From Helicobacter bilis ATCC 51630 (GTDB lineage Bacteria > Campylobacterota > Campylobacteria > Campylobacterales > Helicobacteraceae), in assembly GCF_000686565.1 (NCBI RefSeq), contig NZ_JMKW01000004.1, forward strand, positions 1-64,000: a stretch of 64,000 nt of DNA. The letters are read 5' to 3'. The notes under the pieces are model-generated. The model searched no databases, had not been told where the DNA came from, and was given only the letters and a program-made list of their open reading frames with translations. Positions 17,301 to 24,980 of this stretch are shown here, in pieces. Position 1 is the first letter of the stretch. The number at the start of each line of letters is the position of its first letter. Made by a program: the position numbers and the translations under genes.

Positions 17301-19013
17301 AATATAGAATCTACACATACAAACCCCACCACACAACCAATAAAAATAAAACTCTATGATGACAAGCAAACAAGTCGCACAATCACACATAAAGACATAA
17401 TACAGAACAATATATCTACACAAACAAAAGACACAGCGCATTCTTTTACAATCAAAGATTCATCACCACATATAGAATCTAAAACAACACAAATCACAGA
17501 ATCAAACGATAATGAAAACAGAGAAGATATGATTATAAGGCAAATCGCACAGAAAAAAGAAGAGGCAAGGCAAGAGAGCAATATGCTTATTGCAAACCAC
17601 GACACAAATATAGCACATCTAGCACAAAGCACAAATCTACCGCCATTCATACTTCCACCGCTAAAGCTACTCCAAGAGCCAATCGCCCAAGATAGCATAC
17701 AAGATATTGAGCTAGATTCTAAGATTGATAAAATGTTGCAAATCTTTAACGCACACAAAATTCGCGGTGATATTATCGCCACGCTTACAGGACCGGTTGT
17801 AACAACCTTTGAGTTTCGCCCAGAAACCCATGTAAAAGTCTCAAAAATCCTAAGCCACAAAAATGATTTAGCAAGGATTCTAAAAGCAAAAAGCATTAGA
17901 ATCCAAGCCCCGATACCCGGCAAAGATGTCATCGGTATCCAAATCCCAAATAGCAAGGTAGAGACGATTTATCTGCGAGAGATTTTGCATTCACAAGCCT
18001 TTTTAGATTCTAAAGACCCACTTACTATTGCTTTAGGCAAGGATATTAGCGGCACGCCAATTGTAGCAAATCTAGCAAAACTGCCCCATTTACTTGTAGC
18101 AGGGACCACAGGTAGCGGTAAGTCAGTCGGGGTAAATGCGATTATCCTTTCACTTTTATATCGCAATGACCCAGATAATCTAAAGCTTATGATGATTGAC
18201 CCAAAACAAGTAGAGTTTGCTCCTTATGAAGATTTGCCACATTTAATCACACCTATCATAAATGCCCCAAATAAAGCTATAAAAGCCCTGCAAGTCGCAA
18301 CGATTGAGATGGATAAACGCTATGAGCTATTCTCACAGATTAAAGTCAAAAATATCGCTTCATATAATGAAAAAGTAAGTATCAAAATGCCAAATTTTGT
18401 AATCATAATCGATGAGTTAGCAGACTTGATGATTACAGGTGGCAAGGAAGCAGAAGCCTTTATCGCAAGAATCGCACAGATGGGAAGGGCTGCTGGTATG
18501 CACCTAATCATTGCTACGCAAAGAAGCAGCGTAAATGTTATCACCGGACACATTAAGGCAAATCTACCCTCACGCATTAGCTATCGTGTCGGCAGCCGCA
18601 TTGATTCTAAAGTGATATTAGATGAAATGGGTGCTGAAGACTTGCTAGGCAATGGCGATGGGCTTTTCACAACGACAAATGGGCTAATGCGTATCCATGC
18701 CCCATGGGTGAGTGAACAAGAAGTAGAGCATATCGTAGATTTTATCAAGGCACAAAGAGAGCCACAATATGATGAAAGCTTCCTTAGTGAGACAAAACCC
18801 GGGGCAGTTTCTGGTGATAAATTTAGCGGTGATGGCAGTTTGCTTGATAAGGCAAAAGAAGTTATGATGCAGGATAATAAAACCTCTATTAGCTATCTAC
18901 AAAGAAAGCTTGGTATTGGTTATAATAAATCCGCATCACTTGTAGAAGCACTAGAAAAAGAGGGCTTTCTCTCTCCACCAAACAGCAAAGGCGAGAGAAA
19001 TATCTTAGTTTAA
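14325..19013 (+). CDS. ftsK: DNA translocase FtsK with giant low-complexity linker
   Basis: Septum-anchored DNA pump that segregates chromosome ends and activates Xer recombination. Residues 1-165 hold about four TM helices. Roughly 190-1085 is a Ser/Thr/Asn/Gln/Glu-rich linker dominated by ESN, DSI and TQ-type repeats. The conserved motor follows: alpha segment LARILKAKSIRIQAPIPGKD, Walker A TTGSGKS (about 1261-1267), Walker B VIIIDELADLM, then the C-terminal gamma winged helix ending KGERNILV. The motor is intact. The linker makes the protein 1562 residues long against about 800-900 in H. pylori (from memory). The start is uncertain: TTG at 14325 has no ribosome site. AAGGA at 14332-14336 is six bases before an ATA at 14343, which would give the more typical start IKKIYIFVFISCC. 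Confidence 0.93.
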   Translation: MQQGFIIKKIYIFVFISCCVLYLWLATIFGYTPPDAALSGAAVSNSFFKIGGFGNSFANFNRGMFGYLAYIYLPLLLLPIYRFHDDTSYSFRKIQLSFAYLLLFIGLLLLQSLVFHSGQFGNYLQEVLTPYIGLFGVAILTFICISTALLLIAERTATFILGYLGGSLQMAYSATSNFAKRAFQQLKSKYTDFKLDSIQREKRKIVNQELSEKATTTKSKYIDREPLLETALDEYPRTNTNNGYTDTNMQNLARNENLVHNKDMQSSNTQTTNKQEAPQDSKEFSIQVKPSNNINTTQTLSYQQYDDSNISPITHTPRTQMKNNDEELLRRFQKANLYPKQKDQQTFHTDSPMTFRLKQEMGEANPLESFAKTQQPKILPTIDDWQTTDMPPREVKTTNLIKPKAQGREQPKTETFSVKEGITTQDNATPTTPKILETFKEDSTAQIQPKTITQESPTIRIKESEIKDSTNTHLNTPKLEINPNQQHTEQKKTIKIQAINTPKIEQMPAQANYKTLDMSFTQKEYKTTNPSINESTITLSQPNSTDFNQTTQETTNFNQTQITESNLNVAQTLESQHIDYTSQQYDLNTQTLQQNTLDSQPSELVLQQDIPETNNLQDSPFITPLESTQNNIDYTETTTIIIPPLLDSNEDSRNDFREEFRGDFNTQDLIIQDSISKDSNINNSQDSIIIESIPQESTHSLDSTESNHTLQDDIREEIKEIFIEPLESLEAHTQSISQSSQIDSKQTDFISTESNMLNSNKLDTIHIDSIPTESNVSNLNQIESSYTDSIDLLKTNSSVESKQAESIPQDSILIETTQIESNIQTQHTQDFEIKEITQENTEHVENIESSITDSNLTKELKNKDYLQQSTMQDLEQNHTGSKIAQEITPTQQNITINTYTPQMTHSHFPTHTNPTNYFTGMPTHSQAQPMNYIFDSTTHTQTSTIKPNVESSTIESNNQQFHNTESNPAQPNNTQSNEIENNTTQHNLAQSNNIESTHTNPTTQPIKIKLYDDKQTSRTITHKDIIQNNISTQTKDTAHSFTIKDSSPHIESKTTQITESNDNENREDMIIRQIAQKKEEARQESNMLIANHDTNIAHLAQSTNLPPFILPPLKLLQEPIAQDSIQDIELDSKIDKMLQIFNAHKIRGDIIATLTGPVVTTFEFRPETHVKVSKILSHKNDLARILKAKSIRIQAPIPGKDVIGIQIPNSKVETIYLREILHSQAFLDSKDPLTIALGKDISGTPIVANLAKLPHLLVAGTTGSGKSVGVNAIILSLLYRNDPDNLKLMMIDPKQVEFAPYEDLPHLITPIINAPNKAIKALQVATIEMDKRYELFSQIKVKNIASYNEKVSIKMPNFVIIIDELADLMITGGKEAEAFIARIAQMGRAAGMHLIIATQRSSVNVITGHIKANLPSRISYRVGSRIDSKVILDEMGAEDLLGNGDGLFTTTNGLMRIHAPWVSEQEVEHIVDFIKAQREPQYDESFLSETKPGAVSGDKFSGDGSLLDKAKEVMMQDNKTSISYLQRKLGIGYNKSASLVEALEKEGFLSPPNSKGERNILV
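15100..17560 (+). repeat. AGATTCT/AGAATCT-rich low-complexity coding array in ftsK
   Basis: Within this segment I count about 23 copies of AGATTCT or AGAATCT, nearly all followed by A. In the ftsK frame GATTCT reads Asp-Ser and GAATCT reads Glu-Ser, giving the ESN/DSI pattern. Copies in opposite orientation form perfect palindromes, for example 16380-16399 (20 bp). Spacing is irregular, so this is not a simple tandem repeat. Confidence 0.85.
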
Positions 19014-19854
19014 ACTTGCTTGTATCTTAATTTTATTTGAATTGCAATTCTATTTCATTTTTATTTGAAGTTGAATTTTAATTTCATTAGCTTCTAAAGA
19101 AATTTTGAAAATAAAATGTAATATGAATTTTTAGAGTCTGGCTAGGAAAATCCATAATCGTTTGTAGTACAATCTCATATCATCGCATTTTGTAATTTTA
19201 GATTTTATGTGTTGTGTTTTTTTAGAGTGTAGAAGAAAACTTAGGGATTTTATGTTTTCAATGTGCGAATTAAGAGATTTTAGACAGAAAACTCACATTC
19301 AACATTTAATATGCCTTTAGCATAAAGTGGAGACAAGCGAGTGTTTAATTTGTTTTTTCAATTAATTGTTGTGCGATTAGCCCACGCCTTATCTTGCGTG
19401 TAAATCTTTTGCATACTTTGCGACACTCTAATAACTTAATATAAATATTGTTTATTTGCTTCCAAAGTTTATAAAATGATTAAACTTTCATCATTATTCT
19501 TAATTATGTATTGTTATTTGTTTCACACATATTCACCTACAAATATATTAAGGTGTAAAGCTTGTTATAATCTATTGCTTCTAAAGGATCAAGACTTTAA
19601 GAGTGGTTCTGTCTGTTATTTTTCACCATATATTGTAGATTATGTGCAGTTTTATGGGGCTTTTGTAGGCTTAATTAATCTTACAAATGCCCTTTATCTC
19701 AATTCTTACAACATATCAATATTGAAAATATTAGTAACACTATACTTATATTTTATTAAGTTTGTATTGAGTTTTTCACGATTCTGCATTGTGTGTAATT
19801 CTAATTTGTATCCAAATCTTAAAAGTTTGTAATTTTGTATTACTTAGTTTGTAA

Positions 19855-19983
19855 CATATTAATGATGGCAGACCGATTATCTTTGCTAAAGACTATGGAC
19901 TGAAGGGCTTTTGCACCATTATGGGCGGAAAGATTGATAATATTTATGAAATAATGGAATTACTAGATATGGAAAAATTCTAA
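19855..19983 (+). pseudogene. C-terminal remnant of an unidentified protein
   Basis: A 42-codon open stretch directly after a stop at 19852 reads HINDGRPIIFAKDYGLKG, then FCTIMGGKIDNIYEIMELLD, and ends at TAA 19981-19983. Composition is that of a real protein end (Gly, Asp, Lys, helix with amphipathic spacing), unlike the surrounding AT-rich frames, but there is no start codon with a ribosome site and no upstream continuation in frame. I read it as the surviving end of a deleted or decayed gene. The family is not recognised. Confidence 0.4.
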
Positions 19984-20116
19984 AAATTACAAAATCTACC
20001 ACTATATATTAATATAGAAAATTTCAATATTCTTAATAAAATGTAAAGTAATCATTACATTTTATGTAGTTTTTTACTTAAAGTAACGATAATTTAAGAA
20101 TTTTGTATTATTTTTG

Positions 20117-20129
20117 TTTTTTTTTTTTT
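20117..20129. repeat. Homopolymeric T13 tract upstream of outer-membrane gene
   Basis: Thirteen T in a row, about 110 nt before the ATG of the downstream beta-barrel gene. In H. pylori, T or A tracts at similar places upstream of hop genes change promoter strength when their length changes. A -10-like TATAAA follows near 20206. Confidence 0.8.
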
Positions 20130-20241
20130 GGTTTTAAGTTTGAGTTAAATTTTTTTCATTTACAATACGAACAAGTTTATATTTTTTGACAATTAGTCAA
20201 TCAAATATAAACGAAATAAATTTTACATAAAGGAGGAAATC

Positions 20242-20994
20242 ATGAAACAGGTGATTTCAGTAAATACATATAAAAAATTGGGTTTAAGCTTCGTATTAGT
20301 TGGGGCTTTGGGAGTGAGTGCAAATGCAATATGTGCATCGGAAAACTACTGCACAGATTTCTATATAGGTGCTGGTGGATACTATGAAAAGATAGAGGGA
20401 AATGGGGCAAACATAAATAACGCTTTGGGCTTCTTGTCTTTGGGTGGGGCTGATATATTTTTTAATCGAGTGCAATTTGGTCTTGATGCAAAGATTGGCT
20501 ATGGTAGCAATAGCGTGAGTGGGAATAGTCTTAGCACACTTAGCAAGGATAATAGATTATTTCAAATCGATGGGATTGCTAAACTTGGTGTGAATGTAGC
20601 GGGAGTAAATTCGCCTTTGTTTATCAACTTTCTTTTAGGCTATGATATGGCAAAGACTAATGGCGGTGTCGGTAGGGATTTTATGATAATTGGAGCGGGG
20701 TTTGATGGAAAAATCGCTTTAAGTGAAAAAATGAAGCTTATATATAGTGCTGGATATGGCTATGTGTTTAATGGAGCGTATTCTTTTGGTAAAGCTTATG
20801 CTGATATTAATGAGAAAAGTCATGTCATTATGTTTAGTCTTGGGACGTAGGCTAAAGTGAGTGAGCATGTAAGTCTTTATTTCAAAGGTTTTGGTAAGTA
20901 TTATAATCTCAATGCAAGTAATACGGCAAATAATGTAAGTATGCCAAAATCAAATGGCTGGCAGGCTGGATTAGAAGCTGGTATTGCGTTTTAA
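20242..20994 (+). pseudogene. Outer-membrane beta-barrel protein gene interrupted by in-frame TAG
   Basis: The first 203 codons (20242-20850) encode a signal peptide (hydrophobic LSFVLVGALGVSANAICA) and amphipathic beta strands, and stop at TAG 20848-20850 without a beta-barrel end. The same frame continues without interruption for 47 more codons: AKVSEHVSLYFKGFGKYYNL, a loop, then GWQAGLEAGIAF and TAA at 20992-20994. This tail supplies two more strands and the C-terminal phenylalanine that the BAM machinery recognises, so the TAG is a recent nonsense change or is read through. A strong AAGGAGG site precedes the ATG, so the gene is still translated at its start. The truncated product of 202 residues probably cannot insert properly. 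The family resembles small Helicobacter outer-membrane proteins. Confidence 0.8.
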
Positions 20995-21122
20995 TGTTTT
21001 TACACCAAAAGGTTGGCTTAAGCTTAGCTTTTAGATGATAGAAGATTTCACCCACAAGGTATGATGTCTAGGCTCTTAGGCGTTGGTTTTTGTCAAGCAT
21101 GACAATTATTAGAATCTAAACC

Positions 21123-22742
21123 TTATAACCTTACACGCAAAAAACTAAAAGGCGGTAATTTAAAAGGCAATGCAATGGGGTTTGTATTGCCACTATGTAT
21201 AGAATCCACTTCTTTTCCATTTTGCAGTAAGATTCTATGTAATCGCAAATAATATCTACCATCAATGCAACAAATAATGCCATTTTCATTACTTTGTGCA
21301 GTAAGCTTTTCTATCTCATTAGAATCTAATGAGATAGAATCTTGTGTGCTAAGATTTTCTGCCAGATTAGAATCTTTTGAGATAGAATCTAATGGCGTAG
21401 AGTTTATGGGGGCTTGTATATCTAAACTAGATTCTATACTATTTGGGCTTTTGGAATCTTGTATATGTGATAATTCATCTAACTCCATAGATTCTGCGTT
21501 ATTTTGTTTTGCCACTGCATGAGAGTGTATCCCAAACTGCGTATTTGGATAGTAATGCAATGGGGCAATAATCTCTAATAAATCGCCTTTTCTTATCGTA
21601 TGCTTACAAAGGCAGTAAAGCCCACTAGAATCAACCTCTGCACACACCTGATAGCTGCCCTCACTTATCGCACTAAAATGATTCTGTGTATCAAGCCGCA
21701 CAAATGGGCGATGAATGATATATCCATCAGTAAAGCCTCGATTTTTTAGCGTATGCAGCTCGTATTGATAGAGAGTCAGACGAGAAACTTGCCTCTCATA
21801 ATCCTGCAGGGCAAGGCGATATGTGCGCGCTGTGATACCCGCATAATATGTGCTTTTTGTGCGACCCTCAATCTTTAGGGCGTCAATCACGCCTGATTGC
21901 ATAATATGGTGCAGATGACTTGCTAGATTCAAATCTTTTGCATTAAATATATGCGTGCCAACACCCTCTTCTTCTTGCAAACGCAAAAACACATTATTGT
22001 CTGGATTCTTTGCATAAAATTCATTTGGATTAAAGCGGATAAGCTCCCCACTTGTCTCATCACGCACAAAGTATTCATAATCAAAGCGGCAGTCATTCGC
22101 ACAACTCCCACGATTAGGCACTCTGCCATGCTGCAAGGCAGAAATCAAACAACGCCCAGAAAATGCAAAGCACATGCTCCCATGCACGAAAATTTCAATC
22201 TCTAAGTCTGGCAGCACCTTTTTTATCTCTTCGCAATCACTAAGGCTTATCTCCCTTGCTGCGACAATCCGCTTCACGCCCATATCATAAAACACCCCTG
22301 CATCAAGCACATTCAGCACATTTGCCTGTGTGGAAAGGTGTATGGGGATATTTGGGGCAATGCTTTTTGCAAGTTTTACAACACCGGGTGCTGCTACGAT
22401 GAAAGCGTCTGGCTCTAAATCACGCATTTTTGCGATATGAGTTTTTAAAGATTCTATCTGTGAGTTAAAAGGGAAGCCATTAATAGTAACATAGACTTTT
22501 TTGCCAAGATTGTGCGCATAGACTATGCCCTCTCTAAAGTCGTCATAAGTGAAATCTTTACTTGCGCGATTACGCAGTGAAAAATGACTTACACCGCCAT
22601 ATACCGCATCTGCTCCATATTGCAATGCGATTTTTAACTTTGTGAGATTACCTGCTGGTGATAGTAGCTGGACTTTATGTTTGATGCTATTTGTATGTGT
22701 GAAACCTAGCGTTATGTCTTTTATGACTTCATCTTGTTGCAT
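21123..22742 (-). CDS. U32 family peptidase-like protein with low-complexity insertion
   Basis: Member of the U32 (PrtC-like) family, whose characterised bacterial members (TrhP, RlhA) act with prephenate-derived or iron-sulfur chemistry in tRNA or rRNA hydroxylation rather than as secreted collagenases. The family signature is intact: EIFVHGSMCFAFSGRCLIS near 185-203, followed by CANDCRFDY and, later, IEGRTKSTYYAG. Residues about 425-485 are an inserted Ser/Asn/Asp/Glu-rich segment (SIESSLDIQ, TPLDSISKDSN, TQDSISLDSNEIE) made of AGATTCT-type DNA, as in the FtsK linker, and it splits the C-terminal beta domain. The total of 539 residues is longer than usual, mostly because of it. The ATG is at 22742. 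Confidence 0.88.
   Translation of the reverse strand: MQQDEVIKDITLGFTHTNSIKHKVQLLSPAGNLTKLKIALQYGADAVYGGVSHFSLRNRASKDFTYDDFREGIVYAHNLGKKVYVTINGFPFNSQIESLKTHIAKMRDLEPDAFIVAAPGVVKLAKSIAPNIPIHLSTQANVLNVLDAGVFYDMGVKRIVAAREISLSDCEEIKKVLPDLEIEIFVHGSMCFAFSGRCLISALQHGRVPNRGSCANDCRFDYEYFVRDETSGELIRFNPNEFYAKNPDNNVFLRLQEEEGVGTHIFNAKDLNLASHLHHIMQSGVIDALKIEGRTKSTYYAGITARTYRLALQDYERQVSRLTLYQYELHTLKNRGFTDGYIIHRPFVRLDTQNHFSAISEGSYQVCAEVDSSGLYCLCKHTIRKGDLLEIIAPLHYYPNTQFGIHSHAVAKQNNAESMELDELSHIQDSKSPNSIESSLDIQAPINSTPLDSISKDSNLAENLSTQDSISLDSNEIEKLTAQSNENGIICCIDGRYYLRLHRILLQNGKEVDSIHSGNTNPIALPFKLPPFSFLRVRL
21309..21339. repeat. Perfect 15-bp-arm palindrome inside the U32 gene
   Basis: The arms TTCTATCTCATTAGA and its exact reverse complement flank a single A. 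The palindrome is made of AGAATCT/AGATAGAATCT units and lies in the low-complexity coding insertion. The RNA could form a hairpin within the coding region. Confidence 0.9.
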
Positions 22743-23040
22743 AGTTTTACCTTTTTTATTGAATCATTTTTTATCTGTGATATTCTATCTAAAACTAAAT
22801 AATGTATTGTATTGTGTGTGAAGTGCAAGGGATTAGATTCTGATATTAACTCATAAGTTTATAATGATTTTTTTAAATTATATGAAAATTTTGTAAGATA
22901 ATTATAGTTAAATGCAATGATTTCAGCGGTTAGCTTTATTGGTAATCCTTAAAAATTCTCTTACCCGATCTTTCCTATACAACTTTGTAGTTTGCTAAGT
23001 TTTGCGTTATATAAATTATTATGGGGTATAAGCTAAATTA

Positions 23041-23463
23041 CTATTTATTTTCAGTTATATTTCTTGGTTGAGTAAGCTTTTTCGTGCTATATAGAATATG
23101 TTTTTTTAACGCGATAAAATCATAGTCACTAATACCTTTTCTACATATAAAAACAAAGGCATATCCCCTGTATTTTGTGCCACATTCCTGCATAACTGCC
23201 TTAATCCTGCGTCTAATGAGATTTCTTTTGTATGCTTTTGCTACTTTTTTATTAATGCTAAATCCCAAAAGCATTTTAGATTCTATAAAACGATTGTATT
23301 GTTTTTTTTTGCGTAAATGAAATATAAAATCACGCAAAGGCATAGCATAAATTGCCATGAAATCCCTATTAAAACGCAAACCATTTTTAAACACTATATC
23401 AAACTCATAGGAATTTTTTAGCGTGTCTGTTTTCTTATGTTTTGTATTTGTAGATTGCTGCAT
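23041..23463 (-). CDS. rnpA: Ribonuclease P protein component
   Basis: Basic 140-residue protein that assists the catalytic RNA in trimming tRNA 5' ends. The family core is visible: LGFSINKKVAKAYKRNLIRR continuing to RRIK (66-88), which contains the RNR-type RNA-binding motif. The N-terminal half is FDIVFKNGLRFNRDFMAIYA. It is not next to rpmH, yidD or yidC, the usual neighbours. Upstream on the same strand, 15 nt away, is the FixH-like gene of the cbb3 cluster, and downstream there is no gene for 300 nt. The ribosome site is weak. The name is based on motif and size, and I am fairly sure. Confidence 0.8.
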   Translation of the reverse strand: MQQSTNTKHKKTDTLKNSYEFDIVFKNGLRFNRDFMAIYAMPLRDFIFHLRKKKQYNRFIESKMLLGFSINKKVAKAYKRNLIRRRIKAVMQECGTKYRGYAFVFICRKGISDYDFIALKKHILYSTKKLTQPRNITENK

Positions 23464-23478
23464 GAATATCGCTTAATA

Positions 23479-24099
23479 TTATAGATGTGAATCTTGCTTA
23501 TTAAATACCCAATGATAAAAATAAACCGGGATTTCTTTATCTTGTGTCGCATTTTTAACATTAATCTTAAATCTAGCTTGATAATACCCTTGCATAGGTA
23601 GTGAAAAAGTTTTAGTGGAATATATATTTTCCTCACTCTTTTCCATAGGAATGGTAAGCACACTCACTTCCTTTTCACCTTGGTCAAGTCTTACAAACTC
23701 TAATCCGACAGATTCTATAGGCATATCTTGTATATTATTGCTATCTTTTTTCTTTTCAACATATATTGTGATTACATTATCTTTACTTTGCAATAAACCC
23801 TCTTTTTCTGGTGTGTCTCGTGGAACGGGGGTTACATAATAGGGATTTTTCATAATCACTGCATTCATGCGATCTCCAATGGTGCTGATACGCACATTAT
23901 AAAGACTTTCAAAGGCATTTTGTTGTTGCATAATGGCATTAATTTTTTCATCTAGCTCTATGCGTTTTAGGTTAAAAGTGCGATCTGTATCAATGCTTTG
24001 CTTACTTGAAATCCTAATGCTTATCACAATGAGAACAATGCCCAATGCGATAACAAGCAAGATCCCAAGTGGCCATAATGTGCGTTTTTTTTCCGTCAT
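23479..24099 (-). CDS. FixH-like protein of the cbb3 oxidase cluster
   Basis: A 206-residue protein with one TM helix (about 10-30), then a periplasmic domain with beta strands ending VYFYHWVF. It occupies the position where Campylobacter and Helicobacter carry a FixH-like accessory protein after ccoP. In other bacteria FixH/CcoH stabilises the oxidase. The ATG overlaps nothing and follows the stop of the upstream gene by 2 nt, so it is translationally coupled in the operon. Assignment rests on context, topology and size more than on a motif. Confidence 0.65.
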   Translation of the reverse strand: MTEKKRTLWPLGILLVIALGIVLIVISIRISSKQSIDTDRTFNLKRIELDEKINAIMQQQNAFESLYNVRISTIGDRMNAVIMKNPYYVTPVPRDTPEKEGLLQSKDNVITIYVEKKKDSNNIQDMPIESVGLEFVRLDQGEKEVSVLTIPMEKSEENIYSTKTFSLPMQGYYQARFKINVKNATQDKEIPVYFYHWVFNKQDSHL

Positions 24100-24101
24100 T
24101 T

Positions 24102-24863
24102 TTATCCTTTTTTCTTAAATGCAAGTAGCCCAAATCGCACTAAAATGAATAAGCCGATGAGAATGAGTAGCATGGCGTATATGACAACTTTCGTTGCATC
24201 GCTTTGTTTTTCCATAGGTTTTGGTGCGTTAAGCTCGAAATTATAATGCTTTGCAATTTTATGTGTTAATGCAAGATATAGATTTGATACCCCTTCATTT
24301 ACCCCATCATTATATCGCAATGTCCCAACGGAATCAGCGGGTAAATAAGGATAGGCATAGTCTTCTAGTAACTCTGCTGCATGAGTATCGTTTAAAAAAG
24401 GCAAATTGCTTTTTAGCGTTATGGCATGGTCATTATAGAAAAGAAATATAATAGCATAATTACCCTGTATTTGTTCTGTAATGTGAGTCTCATAGGATCT
24501 TCTGTTTTGAAATTTTGCATTTATATCTGTCTGTGTATCATTTTGCGGCGTATTTTTAACAACATGTAAAAAGACTTTTACGCCTGTTTTTTCATATATA
24601 ATACTAGAGAGTTCTTGCACGATTGTAGGTGCATTTTGCGAGAGTATATCAATATCCCCTTGCAAATATGCACTAGCACCTTGTGCTAATTTTTCATTAG
24701 TTTTAGAATCTTTGCTAGATTTATCTAGCAGAGTAGATTCTATATTTGCAATGCTAGATTGCTTACTACCATTTGCAAACATAAATGTTTGCAGTATGGC
24801 TAAATGAATAATATATATTAAAATATATGCTTTATTCAAACTGCAACTCACTTCTTGCTTCAT
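24102..24863 (-). CDS. TPM-domain-like membrane protein of the cbb3 cluster
   Basis: A 253-residue protein with an N-terminal signal or TM segment (about 11-30), a periplasmic domain of roughly 55-215 and a C-terminal TM helix (about 226-245) followed by FKKKG. The periplasmic part has the pattern of TPM domains (helix LSSIIYEKTGVKVFLHVV, then YAIIFLFYNDHAITLKSNL, and YLPADSVGTLRYNDGVNEGV). Its position corresponds to conserved small genes after ccoP in Campylobacter and Helicobacter. Residues 35-60 contain another AGATTCT-encoded Ser-rich patch. The ATG overlaps the stop of the 36-residue gene upstream (ATGA), so the two are coupled. A role in oxidase assembly is inferred from context only. 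Confidence 0.7.
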   Translation of the reverse strand: MKQEVSCSLNKAYILIYIIHLAILQTFMFANGSKQSSIANIESTLLDKSSKDSKTNEKLAQGASAYLQGDIDILSQNAPTIVQELSSIIYEKTGVKVFLHVVKNTPQNDTQTDINAKFQNRRSYETHITEQIQGNYAIIFLFYNDHAITLKSNLPFLNDTHAAELLEDYAYPYLPADSVGTLRYNDGVNEGVSNLYLALTHKIAKHYNFELNAPKPMEKQSDATKVVIYAMLLILIGLFILVRFGLLAFKKKG

Positions 24864-24970
24864 ACTGCATGCAAAAATTCATAAGGCATAAGCGTAAGCG
24901 CGATAGTAAGTAAGCCAAATCCAACAAGCACAAGTGCTACAAATTTTTCAAGTCCTGTAAATTTCATCAT
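24860..24970 (-). CDS. Tiny single-TM protein in the cbb3 operon
   Basis: A 36-codon gene, too short for usual gene finders, starting ATGATG right after GGAAGGAG. The product is MMKFTGLEKFVALVLVGFGL followed by LTIALTLMPYEFLHAV: a short amphipathic start and one TM helix (about 11-28). The stop TGA overlaps the ATG of the next gene in the sequence ATGA. It sits between the DUF4006 gene and the TPM-like gene, and ribosome site, coupling and composition make it convincing. With the first ATG the site spacing is 3 nt, with the second (24967) 6 nt, so the second may be used. A structural or assembly micro-subunit of the oxidase is possible. Confidence 0.75.
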   Translation of the reverse strand: MMKFTGLEKFVALVLVGFGLLTIALTLMPYEFLHAV

Positions 24971-24980
24971 AAACTCCTTC

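Larger units (their letters stand above)
19014..20241. other. Gene-poor AT-rich stretch between ftsK and an outer-membrane gene
   Basis: Very AT-rich. The only longer frame, 19476-19832 (118 codons, hydrophobic, Leu/Tyr/Ser-rich), has no ribosome site or recognisable family and I do not call it. A C-terminal gene remnant lies at 19855-19983 and a T13 tract at 20117-20129. The rest holds no feature I can support. Confidence 0.5.

Noticed and set aside
19476-19832. 118-codon plus-strand frame
   Set aside because: No ribosome site, composition of AT-rich noise, no family. Kept only as a note in the gap entry.
23304-23312. T9 run in rnpA as a phase-variation tract
   Set aside because: It encodes Lys codons in a conserved basic region and the gene is in frame; nothing suggests switching.
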